DNA of 64,000 bases from Paenibacillus nanensis (GTDB taxonomy: Bacteria; Bacillota; Bacilli; Paenibacillales; Paenibacillaceae): assembly GCF_003583765.1 (NCBI RefSeq), contig NZ_QXQA01000013.1:62001-126000 (forward strand). The letters run 5' to 3'. Each line of letters starts with the position of its first letter. Position 1 is the stretch's first letter. A program made the position numbers and the translations under genes. The notes under the pieces are model-generated. The model was not told the DNA's origin and searched no databases. It saw only the letters and a list, made by a program, of their open reading frames with translations. This document shows positions 8,458-17,461 of this stretch, piece after piece.

Positions 8458-9234
8458 ATGGGTATGGAATGGGAATGGACATGGGAAGTCATACTAATCA
8501 TTGTCGCCGGCGGGTTTCTAGCCGCCTTCGTCGACTCCGTTGTGGGAGGCGGCGGTTTAATCTCCGTTCCGGCGCTGCTCGCGGCCGGTCTGCCCCCGCA
8601 CCTGGCGCTTGGAACGAATAAGCTGGCGGGCACAATGTCTTCGCTGACGAGCACGATCGCGTTTTTCCGCTCCGGTAACGTCGATCTTCGCATGTCGGGC
8701 AAATTTGTGCCTTTTACCGCGGTCGGCGCCGTGGCTGGGACGCTGCTGCTTCAGCTCGTTCCTTCAGATTGGCTGCGTCCGCTTGTCGTCGTGATGCTGC
8801 TGCTCGTCACGTTATATACGCTGTTTCGCAGCGACTGGGGGAAAGTAAACACCTTAAAGGCCTTATCCCGCAAAGGCTGGATCGTAATGGCGGCCGCAGC
8901 TCTGCTGCTGGGCGGCTACGACGGCTTCTTCGGACCGGGAACGGGCTCGTTCCTCATCTTTGCTTTCCTGCTGCTAGGCATGGACTTCGTGAAGGCGGCG
9001 GGCAACGCCAAGCTGCTTAACTTTACCAGCAACCTATTTGCTCTTGTAACGTTTATGTTTCTCGGGTCGATTACGTACGGCGTCGGTTTGCTGATGGGAG
9101 CGGCGATGGTGCTTGGCTCTTTAGTCGGTTCGCGCATCGCGATCAAACAAGGGGCGAAATACGTCAGGCCGTTGTTCATCGGCGTGAGCGCGCTGTTGAT
9201 TGCAAGGCAAATTTGGACGATTGCCGCGGGATAA
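8458..9234 (+). CDS. TSUP-family (TauE/SafE) membrane transporter
   Basis: The 258-residue protein has about eight hydrophobic segments and the family signatures: an N-terminal GGGFLAAFVDSVVGGGGLISVP-type motif (VVGGGGLISVPALL), GTNKLAGTMSS, and in the second half YDGFFGPGTGSFL and GNAKLLNFTSN. The TSUP family exports sulfite or organosulfonates or moves other small anions; the substrate here is unknown. It stands alone between the SDR gene (divergent) and the NADH oxidase. Confidence 0.88.
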   Translation: MGMEWEWTWEVILIIVAGGFLAAFVDSVVGGGGLISVPALLAAGLPPHLALGTNKLAGTMSSLTSTIAFFRSGNVDLRMSGKFVPFTAVGAVAGTLLLQLVPSDWLRPLVVVMLLLVTLYTLFRSDWGKVNTLKALSRKGWIVMAAAALLLGGYDGFFGPGTGSFLIFAFLLLGMDFVKAAGNAKLLNFTSNLFALVTFMFLGSITYGVGLLMGAAMVLGSLVGSRIAIKQGAKYVRPLFIGVSALLIARQIWTIAAG

Positions 9235-9297
9235 CACCCGCGGTTTTTAACGCGAGAATGCGGGGAAACGGGTATGCGTAATGCCTTGTTTTATAGA

Positions 9298-9315
9298 TTG
9301 TGAATTTTGTCACAA
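9298..9315. promoter_or_regulatory. Rex box 1
   Basis: TTGTGAATTTTGTCACAA matches the Rex operator TTGTGAA-N4-TTCACAA at all but one position. It ends 8 bp upstream of the -35 element. Confidence 0.75.
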
Positions 9316-9323
9316 AATAGACA

Positions 9324-9352
9324 TTGTCTTTTTCCTTTGATTCGCATATGAT
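9324..9352 (+). promoter_or_regulatory. Sigma-A promoter of the NADH oxidase gene
   Basis: TTGTCT (9324-9329), exactly 17 bp, then TATGAT (9347-9352). It is flanked by Rex box 1 upstream and Rex box 2 just after the expected start of transcription. Confidence 0.65.
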
Positions 9353-9367
9353 AAGGACATGAAGAGG

Positions 9368-9385
9368 TTGTGAATTAAATCACAA
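9368..9385. promoter_or_regulatory. Rex box 2
   Basis: TTGTGAATTAAATCACAA, one mismatch to the Rex operator, lies about 10 bp downstream of the expected transcription start, a position suited to repression. Confidence 0.75.
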
Positions 9386-9397
9386 GTATATAGTAGA

Positions 9398-9415
9398 TTG
9401 TGAAAACATTCACGA
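9398..9415. promoter_or_regulatory. Rex box 3
   Basis: TTGTGAAAACATTCACGA matches both Rex half-sites except the last-but-one base, 30 bp after box 2 (about three helical turns). Confidence 0.7.
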
Positions 9416-9477
9416 ATGACGAAGACCCCCCTGCTTCAAGATTTGTCTTCGTTCCAACAATAAGGAGGAGAAAGAAT

Positions 9478-10815
9478 ATGACAACCCAAATCGCTGTTAT
9501 CGGATGCACACATGCAGGCACGGCCGCCATTACGGGCATGGCGAAGCTATACCCCGACGCGCAAATCACCGTCTTTGAACGGAACGATAATGTCTCCTTC
9601 CTCTCGTGCGGGATTGCGCTGCATGTGAGCGGCATTGTCAAAGACGCGAAAGGCCTGTTCTACTCGTCGCCCGAGCAGCTCGCCGAGATGGGCGTAACGA
9701 TGCGGATGAAGCATGACGTGCTGGCGGTCGATACGGATGCCAAGACGCTGAAGGCGCGCAACTTGGAGACCGGCGAAGAGAAAGAGCACACGTTCGACAA
9801 GCTGGTTGTCACAACCGGCTCGTGGCCGATCATCCCGCAGATGGAGGGCATCGGACTGGAAAATGTGGTGCTCTGCAAAAACTACCACCATGCTCAAACG
9901 ATTATCGAAAAAGCAAAGGATGCCCGCCGCATTGCGGTAATCGGCGCAGGCTATATCGGGATCGAGCTGGTTGAAGCGTTTGAGATGCTCGGCAAGGAAG
10001 TGACGCTGATCGACAATATGGACCGCGTGCTCTACAAATATTTGGACAAGGAAATTACGGACGTTACCGAGCAAACCTTCAAAGAAAAAGGCGTGGAGCT
10101 TGCGCTCGGGCAGACCGTCACTTCGTTCGAAGGCGACGAGAACGGCCGCGTGACAGCCGTGAATACAACGAAAGGCGCTTACGAGGCGGATCTTGTCGTG
10201 CTGTGCATCGGTTTCCGTCCGAACACCGATCTGCTGAAAGGCCAGGTCGATATGCTTCCTAACGGCGCTATTATCGTGGACGAATATATGCGCACCAGCA
10301 AGCCGGATGTGTTCGCCGCAGGCGACAGCTGCGCGGTCCGTTACAATCCTACAGGCGAGCATGCTTATATCCCGCTTGCGACTAACGCCGTACGGATGGG
10401 AACGCTCGTTGCGAGAAACCTTATGGGACCTGCCGTTAAATATTTAGGAACGCAAGGGACATCGGGTATTAAAATTTACGATTTAAACATCGCGTCGACA
10501 GGCATGACCGAGACGGCTGCGCTTGCTGCGGGCATGAACGTGAAAAAAGTCACAATCCAAGACAACTACCGTCCTGAGTTTATGCCGACCCATGAGCCTG
10601 TTACGCTGAAGGTGGTATACGACGCGGTTGACGGCCGAATTGTAGGCGCGCAAGTGATGTCGAAGGTCGACCTCACCCAGTCGATCAACACGATGTCGGT
10701 CTGCATCCAGAACGGCATGACGATGGATGAGCTGAGCTTCGTCGATTTCTTCTTCCAGCCCCACTACAACAAGCCTTGGAATCTGTTGAACCAAGCAGGC
10801 CTGCAAGCCGTGTAG
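9478..10815 (+). CDS. nox: FAD-dependent NADH oxidase (water-forming Nox-type)
   Basis: The 445-residue flavoprotein has the first dinucleotide-binding motif as IAVIGCTHAGTAA, the redox-active cysteine in NVSFLSCGIAL (Cys44), a second NAD-binding motif IAVIGAGYIGIELVEA, and a FAD motif (VFAAGDSCA). This is the pattern of lactic-acid-bacterial H2O-forming NADH oxidases, related to CoA-disulfide reductase. It probably reoxidises NADH with O2 through a Cys-sulfenic acid. The start with AAGGAGGAGAAAGAAT upstream is clear; the frame is open further 5' but that part carries Rex boxes. Control by the NADH-sensing repressor Rex fits the function. A terminator follows. Confidence 0.88.
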   Translation: MTTQIAVIGCTHAGTAAITGMAKLYPDAQITVFERNDNVSFLSCGIALHVSGIVKDAKGLFYSSPEQLAEMGVTMRMKHDVLAVDTDAKTLKARNLETGEEKEHTFDKLVVTTGSWPIIPQMEGIGLENVVLCKNYHHAQTIIEKAKDARRIAVIGAGYIGIELVEAFEMLGKEVTLIDNMDRVLYKYLDKEITDVTEQTFKEKGVELALGQTVTSFEGDENGRVTAVNTTKGAYEADLVVLCIGFRPNTDLLKGQVDMLPNGAIIVDEYMRTSKPDVFAAGDSCAVRYNPTGEHAYIPLATNAVRMGTLVARNLMGPAVKYLGTQGTSGIKIYDLNIASTGMTETAALAAGMNVKKVTIQDNYRPEFMPTHEPVTLKVVYDAVDGRIVGAQVMSKVDLTQSINTMSVCIQNGMTMDELSFVDFFFQPHYNKPWNLLNQAGLQAV

Positions 10816-10831
10816 CTGAAGCCATCATGCG

Positions 10832-10868
10832 AAAAGCTGTTCCTTCCTTCGGGAGGGAACAGCTTTTT
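10832..10868. terminator. Intrinsic terminator (nox / pfpI, bidirectional)
   Basis: AAAAGCTGTTCC (10832-10843) pairs with GGAACAGCTTTT (10856-10867) around a short loop, with a T run on the plus strand and the A-rich mirror for the converging gene. Confidence 0.85.
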
Positions 10869-10893
10869 AGGTTTTCCCGCGCACAGGCGCTCT

Positions 10894-11424
10894 CTACCAG
10901 GCGTATACGCCCAGCTTATCTATCGTAGCGCCGATGAACGCCGGCTCGTCTTCCGGCTTGCGGGAAGTAATTAAATTCCGGTCCACCACAACCTCTTGGT
11001 CGACAAACGTCCCGCCCGCCTTCTTCACCTCTTCCGCAATGCCGGCATAACCGGTTAAGGTGCGTCCTTCCAAAATGCCGGCAGCCGCAAGCACTTGAGG
11101 GCCGTGACAGATGGCGGACAGAGTGATGCCCGCAGCGTCGGCTTCTTTCACAAACTGCTTCACCTTCTCGTTGTTCATCAGCTTGCCGGGTGAGCTGCCG
11201 CCGGGGATAATGACCGCCGCATAATCCGTCGCTTTCGCTTCGTCGATCGAAAGATGGGACATATAGGAGATCGTGCCCTTTTTCCCCTTCAGCTCTTCGC
11301 CTGCCGTAAGTCCGATGATGACCGCGTCATGGCCGTTTCTCACCATTTCATCGTACGGGTTTTTCATCTCGGAATCTTCAAAGCCGTCTGCCAGCAGAAA
11401 GGCTACCTTCTTTTCATTGGACAA
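10894..11424 (-). CDS. DJ-1/PfpI family protein (type 1 glutamine amidotransferase-like)
   Basis: The 176-residue protein has the family's nucleophile elbow ICHGPQVLAAAGIL (Cys about 106) and the upstream Glu motif LLADGFEDSE. Relatives include general stress protein 18 (YfkM), PfpI-type peptidases and protein or nucleotide deglycases. The start is TTG at 11424 with AAAGGAG upstream. Activity is likely protein quality control or detoxification, but the family is too diverse for a firm reaction. Single gene. Confidence 0.85.
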   Translation of the reverse strand: MSNEKKVAFLLADGFEDSEMKNPYDEMVRNGHDAVIIGLTAGEELKGKKGTISYMSHLSIDEAKATDYAAVIIPGGSSPGKLMNNEKVKQFVKEADAAGITLSAICHGPQVLAAAGILEGRTLTGYAGIAEEVKKAGGTFVDQEVVVDRNLITSRKPEDEPAFIGATIDKLGVYAW

Positions 11425-11667
11425 CGCGCAACCGCTCCTTTCAAGCTTGAATGGTACATTCCTAATGTAACCGAAACGCTCTTATTTCAAGCAAAACGGC
11501 CCCGTATGACCGGATCAGCCAGAGGAGACCAAGCTCCGCTTGCGGGTACAAGCCTTGCTAACAACGGCAAAGAGTTCAATTCGGGCGCTAGCTTACAAGA
11601 AAAGCGGCAGCGTAAGACCGGTTGCTCGTCCAACACCGCCGCTGCTCTCGTTTTGGTCACTCAGCTA

Positions 11668-13431
11668 TTAGTTAACGCCTTCCAAATCCTTCTCCGTTTC
11701 TTGCTCAATAAACTGCTGCTTCACCAATTTGCTGTACAGCTCATGCGTTTGCAGCAGCTCCGCATGGGTGCCCCGCCCTGTCACTTCGCCTTTCTCCATG
11801 ACAATGATTTGGCTTGCGCTGCGGATTGTGGACAAGCGGTGCGCGATGACCAGCGTCGTCCGCTCCTGCATCAGCGTCTGCAGCGCCTCTTGAACCAGCT
11901 TCTCCGAATCGCTGTCCAAATGAGCGGTCGCCTCGTCGAGAAGCAGAATGTCCGGGTCGCGCAGCAAAGCTCTCGCGATCGCCAGACGCTGGCGCTGACC
12001 GCCGGACAGCTTCACGCCCCTCTCTCCGATCTCCGTCTCAAGGCCGTCGGACAAGGAATCGATAAACGGCATTAGATTGGCTTGACTGAGCGATTGCCGG
12101 ATTTTCGCCTCTTCAACGGAATCAAGACCATAGGTTAAGTTATGGCGAATCGTTCCCGCCATCATCGGGCTTTCTTGCGAGACATACGCGATGCGCCTTC
12201 GCCATTCCTCCAAAGCCATCTGCGAAATCGGCGTTCCGCCGAAAGTAATTTCACCTTCGACCGGTTCATAGAATCGCTCGATCAGCGAGAACAGCGTCGT
12301 CTTCCCTGTCCCGCTCGGCCCCACAATCGCCGTCATGCTTCCCGGCTCCGCCGAAAACGTAATATGCCGCAGGATCGGGCGATCCGGAGCATAGGAGAAG
12401 CTGACCCCTTCGAAGGACAGCTGACGCTTCTCGTCGAGCGCCGCTTGCCGGGGCGGCGCTGGGGCCGTAATCTCCCCGCGCTCCGCCGGCTCGTTCAGCA
12501 GCTCGATAATTCGCTGCGAAGCGCCGGTCGCTTTCTGCAGCTGCGCGAAGAAAGAGGCCATCTGCGTGAACGGCATGACGATTTGGAACATGTACAGAAT
12601 GATCGCGACCAGTTCCCCGGTCGACAGCGTGTTCTGCGCCACCCTGACTCCGCCGTAGCCGATCAGCAGAACGAGAATGAGGAGCATGACCGTCATCATG
12701 AGCGGCGTTACGATGGACATAATCTTCGCTTCTTTTAATCCGAACCGGAACAAGCTCCGGATCCGGCTTTGGCCCTGACGATACTCCACCCGCTCCGCAA
12801 GCGATGCCTTCACCAGGCGGATCTCCGACAGCACTCTTCCGAGATCGCCTTGGAACATCGCGGTCTCATCCTGCATCGCCTTCGACACTTTAAACATTCG
12901 ACTGCCGAGAGGCCATAGGACAAGCATCGCTGCCGGCACCGCAACAAACATAAGCAGCGTAATTTTCCAATCGATATATAAGAGTATCGCGACGCCCCCA
13001 ACGATTGAAACGATGCCGCCGAGGAATGAAATGACATGGCTGATAATAAAATCTTTGATGACATTCGTGTCGTTCGTAACCCGGCTCATCGTCTCTCCTG
13101 ACGTATTGCGGTCGAAAAAGGGGACGGGAAGCCGAAGCACACGCTCCCACAGCTCTTGCCGGATACCGCTGATCATAAATTGTCCCACATAAGACATCGT
13201 ATAGACCGAGAAGCCGGACATCGCCGTCTGCAGCACAAAGACCGCAGCTAATGAGACAATCGTAAACGTATCGAGCGCCTGCTGAGACAGCTGCTCGACG
13301 ACGTCTTTGGTTAACAGCGGAATGAACAGCGAAAAGACCGTCTCGCCTATGCCGAGCGCGACGGCGGCGGCGATGAGCCATTTGGCCGGCCTATGTTTTC
13401 CGATTAATGAAATAAACGGTTTGATCTCCAT
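11668..13431 (-). CDS. ABC multidrug exporter, half-transporter (BmrA-like)
   Basis: The 587-residue protein fuses an N-terminal exporter transmembrane domain (six segments, residues about 15-310) to an ATPase domain. The latter has Walker A GPSGTGKTT, Q-loop YVSQESPMMAG, signature LSGGQRQRLAIARALL, Walker B ILLLDEATAHLD and the H-loop IAHRLST. It should act as a homodimer exporting amphipathic drugs or lipids. Clear AGGAGG site before the ATG. Monocistronic, divergent from the small membrane protein gene at 13636. Confidence 0.92.
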   Translation of the reverse strand: MEIKPFISLIGKHRPAKWLIAAAVALGIGETVFSLFIPLLTKDVVEQLSQQALDTFTIVSLAAVFVLQTAMSGFSVYTMSYVGQFMISGIRQELWERVLRLPVPFFDRNTSGETMSRVTNDTNVIKDFIISHVISFLGGIVSIVGGVAILLYIDWKITLLMFVAVPAAMLVLWPLGSRMFKVSKAMQDETAMFQGDLGRVLSEIRLVKASLAERVEYRQGQSRIRSLFRFGLKEAKIMSIVTPLMMTVMLLILVLLIGYGGVRVAQNTLSTGELVAIILYMFQIVMPFTQMASFFAQLQKATGASQRIIELLNEPAERGEITAPAPPRQAALDEKRQLSFEGVSFSYAPDRPILRHITFSAEPGSMTAIVGPSGTGKTTLFSLIERFYEPVEGEITFGGTPISQMALEEWRRRIAYVSQESPMMAGTIRHNLTYGLDSVEEAKIRQSLSQANLMPFIDSLSDGLETEIGERGVKLSGGQRQRLAIARALLRDPDILLLDEATAHLDSDSEKLVQEALQTLMQERTTLVIAHRLSTIRSASQIIVMEKGEVTGRGTHAELLQTHELYSKLVKQQFIEQETEKDLEGVN

Positions 13432-13635
13432 ATCAGTTCCCTCCTGCAGCGTTATGTCATGAGCGTATCACCTGACGTAACGTGAGGCGCAAGTATGTTT
13501 TGAATGAATTATTAGGATGATTACGGTATATTCACTCCGTTAGAACAATAAAAAACAATTGTGTTTAGGTCGAAAGTCCTTATAATGATGGTTGAATGCT
13601 CGGTTATCACGACACGACTCGAAGGAGAGATTGTT

Positions 13636-13956
13636 TTGGAGAATCATGTCCACCCGCATTACAATAACGGCGGTCCATACGCTCCTCCCCCGCCTCCGCC
13701 TCCTCCTTATTACCCGCACCAGCAGCAGATGGCGCCGGTCATTTCGGTCAAGGAATGGATGCTGACGATGCTGATCATGGCGATCCCGGTCGTCAACATT
13801 ATTATGATGTTCGTATTTGCTTTCGCCGACGGCAATCCATCCAAAAAAAATTACTTCAAAGCTATGCTGCTATGGGCCGCAATCGTACTCGTCATCTACA
13901 TACTGATCTTCGTCGTCTTTTTCGGCATTTACTTTTCAGCTGTAAGCGGCTATTAA
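13636..13956 (+). CDS. Small proline-rich two-segment membrane protein
   Basis: The 106-residue protein starts at TTG 13636 (AGGAGAG about 6 nt upstream). It has a His/Asn-rich head, an eight-proline run followed by YYPHQQQ (about residues 17-30), then two hydrophobic helices (about 42-62 and 78-102) linked by FADGNPSKKNYFKA. This proline-rich-head plus two-helix layout recurs in firmicute membrane proteins of unknown role. No enzyme motif. Terminator follows. Confidence 0.7.
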   Translation: MENHVHPHYNNGGPYAPPPPPPPPYYPHQQQMAPVISVKEWMLTMLIMAIPVVNIIMMFVFAFADGNPSKKNYFKAMLLWAAIVLVIYILIFVVFFGIYFSAVSGY

Positions 13957-13969
13957 AAGGTCAATAAGA

Positions 13970-13998
13970 AAGCGCAGTTCCTTGGGGGAACTGCGCTT
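13970..13998. terminator. Bidirectional intrinsic terminator
   Basis: AAGCGCAGTTCC (13970-13981) pairs with GGAACTGCGCTT (13987-13998). It separates two converging genes. Confidence 0.75.
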
Positions 13999-14022
13999 CT
14001 CTTCTATCTTGAGGCAGCCTGA

Positions 14023-16221
14023 TTATTTTGCAGCCTCGCGGAAATGATACACTTTGCTGGCGAAATCGCTGTGGAACTGCGGCTTCCGCAGACCGGCGTA
14101 CATCAGCTCGTCGCCTCCGTAGGACGCGCCGTCTTCGCCTTCGAGGCGATAATTTTTATCCGGATCGAGTCCTTGAAGCTTGAAGCGCCCGAGCGGCGGA
14201 TACGGCTCCTGAAGAACGGACACGTATACAACGAACGCTTCGTCCTTCGCTTTGGAGACGAACATCCAAGCGGTATCATTGCCTTCGAAAGGACTCAGCA
14301 GCCGGTAGAAATCGCCGAATTGAACAAGATGTCGGATCTGCTTGTAAAGCGCGATCTGGTCCTTGACGACCGTCTTCTCTTCATCCGAAAACTTGGTTAG
14401 ATCCAGCTCGTAGCCGAAGTTGCCGGACAACGCGACATTTCCTCTCGTCTCGAGAGACGTCACGCGGCCAACCTGATGATTCGGTACGGCCGACACATGG
14501 GCGCCCATGGAGCTGACCGGATAGACGATGCTTGTTCCGTATTGGATTTTGAGTCTGGAGACCGCATCGGTATTGTCGCTCGTCCAGGTCTGCGGCATGT
14601 AATACAGCATACCCGGATCGAACCGTCCGCCTCCGCCGGAGCAGCTTTCGAACAAAATATGCGGGAAAGCTGTCGTAATCCGCTCCAATACGGCGTAAAG
14701 TCCGAGCATATAGCGGTGAGCCGTCTCGCGCTGGCGGTCCGCAGGGAGAAGCGCCGAACCGATCTCCGTCATGTTCCGGTTCATATCCCATTTCACATAC
14801 GTGATCGGCGCGCTGGATAAAATATCCGTCAGCGATTGCACGATATAATCCTGCACGTCTTGTCTGGACATATCCAAAATCAGCTGCTGGCGGGCCTGCG
14901 TCCGTCTGCGGCCTTCCACATGCAGGCACCAATCCGGATGGCTGCGGTACAGCTCGCTGTCCGGCGATATCATCTCCGGCTCAAACCATAAGCCGAATTG
15001 CATGCCTAAATGTTTCACGCGCTGCACAAGATCCTCCAGCCCGTTCGGCAGCTTCCGCCGGTCGACGAACCAATCGCCCAAGGAGCAGTTGTCGCTGTCC
15101 CGCTTGCCGAACCAGCCGTCGTCCAGCACGAACAGCTCGATGCCAAGCTCTTGGCCTGTGCGGGCGATCGCTTCGATCTTGTCGGCGTTGAAGTTGAAAT
15201 ACGTCGCCTCCCAGTTGTTCACGAGAATCGGCCGAACCTGGTCACGGAATACGCCTCGGCACAGCCGCGAACGGTAAAGATCATGATAGCCGCGGGACAT
15301 GCCGCCCAGCCCTTGATTCGAATACATCATAATCGCTTCCGGCGTCTGGAAGGCTTGCCCCGGCTCCAGGCGCCAGCTGAAGTCGAACGGATTAATGCCG
15401 GCGAATAGGCGCGCGCTGTGGAATTGATCCACCTCTACGCCGGCTGTAAAGCCGCCGCTGTATACGAGGCTGACGCCGTATACCTCGCCGTGCTGCTCCG
15501 TCGCCCCTTCGGCGAGAAGCGCGATGAACGGGTTCTGCATATGGCTGCTGGAGCCTCTTCGGCTTTCAACCGACTGCATGCCCGGCACCAATTTGCGTTT
15601 ATGAATGTGCCGCTCCCGAGTCCACGAACCGGATAGCTGGAGCAGCTCGTAGCGGTCATCCGACATGTCCAAGCTCACGCTTAAAGCTCGCTGCACCTGC
15701 AGCTCGGAGTTGCCTTCATTCACGAGTCTAGCGGATCTTGCAATGGCATCGGAGTCGCGGAATACGGTATATGATAAAATCACGCTTAAGCCGCAGACGC
15801 TGTCTTTGAGCGTAATTTCCAGCGTCTCCGCCTCGTCTTCGCTTTCAGTATAGACTGCCGGAAGTCCTTCAAGCGCCGGCTTGCCCGGCGCGATCCGGTG
15901 CGAGTCGTAGACAAGCTCCGTGACGGTCGAGCCGTTCGGCTGCTGGACATGCAGCGCCGGCGAGCGGAAGTCCGAACCGCCGTAAGTCGGATATTCCTGC
16001 GGCAGCGTGTCCAGCGACAGCTCCAATTGGGCAAGGTCGGTGCTAGGGGAGAACGACGCGCGGCTTTTCAGCTCGAGAAGCTCCTCGAACCGGTTGCCTC
16101 GAATTTTCGCGCCCCAATAGTAATGCGCAAGATAACCCTGCTTCGTAATGCCGATCACATAGCTCGTGTTACCGGATTGCAGATGAAATACCGAGTTTTC
16201 CTTCAAAAATTGAATCCCCAT
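14023..16221 (-). CDS. Alpha-galactosidase, glycoside hydrolase family 36
   Basis: The 732-residue protein has the GH36 layout: N-terminal beta-supersandwich domain, central TIM barrel, C-terminal beta domain. Barrel landmarks are FVLDDGWFGKRDSDN, LGMQFGLWFEPEM, YVKWDMNR (nucleophile Asp about 478), SCSGGGGRFDPGML and TWTSDNTDA (acid/base Asp about 548). It removes alpha-1,6-linked galactose from raffinose-type sugars or galactomannan. There is no signal peptide, so it works in the cytoplasm on imported oligosaccharide. Its ATG overlaps the stop of the upstream LacI-type regulator by one base (TAATG), so the two are translationally coupled. Confidence 0.95.
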   Translation of the reverse strand: MGIQFLKENSVFHLQSGNTSYVIGITKQGYLAHYYWGAKIRGNRFEELLELKSRASFSPSTDLAQLELSLDTLPQEYPTYGGSDFRSPALHVQQPNGSTVTELVYDSHRIAPGKPALEGLPAVYTESEDEAETLEITLKDSVCGLSVILSYTVFRDSDAIARSARLVNEGNSELQVQRALSVSLDMSDDRYELLQLSGSWTRERHIHKRKLVPGMQSVESRRGSSSHMQNPFIALLAEGATEQHGEVYGVSLVYSGGFTAGVEVDQFHSARLFAGINPFDFSWRLEPGQAFQTPEAIMMYSNQGLGGMSRGYHDLYRSRLCRGVFRDQVRPILVNNWEATYFNFNADKIEAIARTGQELGIELFVLDDGWFGKRDSDNCSLGDWFVDRRKLPNGLEDLVQRVKHLGMQFGLWFEPEMISPDSELYRSHPDWCLHVEGRRRTQARQQLILDMSRQDVQDYIVQSLTDILSSAPITYVKWDMNRNMTEIGSALLPADRQRETAHRYMLGLYAVLERITTAFPHILFESCSGGGGRFDPGMLYYMPQTWTSDNTDAVSRLKIQYGTSIVYPVSSMGAHVSAVPNHQVGRVTSLETRGNVALSGNFGYELDLTKFSDEEKTVVKDQIALYKQIRHLVQFGDFYRLLSPFEGNDTAWMFVSKAKDEAFVVYVSVLQEPYPPLGRFKLQGLDPDKNYRLEGEDGASYGGDELMYAGLRKPQFHSDFASKVYHFREAAK

Positions 16222-17264
16222 TATCCATTACCTCCCCGTTTTAATCCGCTGCTCTCTCTGACAATGAGCCGCGTATTCACTTGAACATGCATAGCCGCCT
16301 CTCGCCCCTCTATTCGCTCGAGAAGCAATTGAACAGCCGTTCTTCCCATTAACTCCGTATGCACCCTTACCGTCGTGAGCGGAGGATTTAGATAGGCGGA
16401 TATTTCGATGTCGTCGAAGCCGATAACCGCCATATCCTTCGGCACCTCCATGCCGGATTCTTGGAGCGCCCTCAATGCGCCTACCGCCATCGGATCGCTC
16501 CCCATAATGACCGCGGTCGGCCTCTCGCGCCGCGCAAGCAAGCGCCGCATCCCCTCATAACCGCCCGAAGGCGACCATCCCGAACGGATATCGAGCTCAG
16601 GCAGATATAGTCCTTTTTCCCTCATCATTGCCCGGAACAGCTGCCGGCGCGGGTCGTCGGCCCCTTCTTCCGGATACCCGGCTTGAAGGCGGTGAATCGT
16701 CTCGTCTCCCCCGATATAGGCGATACGGCGATGGCCAAGCTCGAATAAATGCGATAACGAATCTCGCATTGCGCCTTCGAAATGCAACGAAACGCTGTCG
16801 CTGCCGCCCGGGCTTTGTCCATGGTTCACAAAAACCGTGCGGTCGGGGCGGGCATATATCGTCGAGACGTCCTCCGCATGAACGGAGCCAACTACGATTA
16901 GTCCGGCCAAGTCATGAATCGGAGCGAGTTCAGCCCCGTCTCTGCCGCGAAGCACCTTCGCGATCTGAAGTCCCAGCTCCTCGCAGCGCAGCTCGATCCC
17001 TCTGCGGATGGAGGCGAAATAAGGATCCTCCCGTTCATCCTCCAGCGACGACCACATGAGCAGTCCGATCCGCTGCTTCGAGATCCGCTCCTCCCGCTTC
17101 AGCTTACGAAGCCGCGACGGCTTGTAGCCCAGCTCCTCCGCAGCAGCGAAGATGCGGATTCTTGTCTCCTCGCCGACGGACAGGGTCGGATCATTATTGA
17201 TCACCCTCGATACGGTCGCCGCCGATACACCGGCAAGCTGCGCGATTTCTTTGATCGTCGCCAT
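16221..17264 (-). CDS. LacI/GalR family transcriptional regulator
   Basis: N-terminal LacI helix-turn-helix (MATIKEIAQLAGVSAATVSR, then VINNDPTLSV) with hinge, followed by a periplasmic-binding-protein-like sensor domain (347 residues in all, usual for the family) with the C-terminal VIGFDDIEISAYLNPPLTTV signature. Because it is coupled to the alpha-galactosidase gene it probably represses this two-gene unit and is relieved by a galactoside or galactose. A palindrome lies 20-40 bp upstream of the start. Confidence 0.92.
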   Translation of the reverse strand: MATIKEIAQLAGVSAATVSRVINNDPTLSVGEETRIRIFAAAEELGYKPSRLRKLKREERISKQRIGLLMWSSLEDEREDPYFASIRRGIELRCEELGLQIAKVLRGRDGAELAPIHDLAGLIVVGSVHAEDVSTIYARPDRTVFVNHGQSPGGSDSVSLHFEGAMRDSLSHLFELGHRRIAYIGGDETIHRLQAGYPEEGADDPRRQLFRAMMREKGLYLPELDIRSGWSPSGGYEGMRRLLARRERPTAVIMGSDPMAVGALRALQESGMEVPKDMAVIGFDDIEISAYLNPPLTTVRVHTELMGRTAVQLLLERIEGREAAMHVQVNTRLIVRESSGLKRGGNG

Positions 17265-17284
17265 GCTATCTCCCTGTTTGCTAT

Positions 17285-17306
17285 TTTAGTTAATAATTTT
17301 ACTAAA
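17285..17306. promoter_or_regulatory. Possible operator upstream of the LacI-type regulator
   Basis: TTTAGT-N10-ACTAAA is a perfect two-armed palindrome in the AT-rich leader of the regulator/alpha-galactosidase unit. It lacks the central CG usual in LacI-family operators, so autoregulation through it is only a suggestion. Confidence 0.35.
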
Positions 17307-17461
17307 CAATTTTATCATAACAAACATCACTTTTGTTAACAATAGAAATCTGGATGTCGAAGCAGAAAAAGGAGACCAGCTTCTCTGCAACTTTACTCCT
17401 CTCGAGACTCGTCTAAATCATGAGCAGGACTGACTAGAAAAGAACCGAGGTGTTTACACAG

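Noticed and set aside
11425..11667. A gene or regulatory element between the PfpI-like gene and the ABC exporter gene.
   Set aside because: No ribosome site, conserved motif or strong hairpin was found in these 243 bp.
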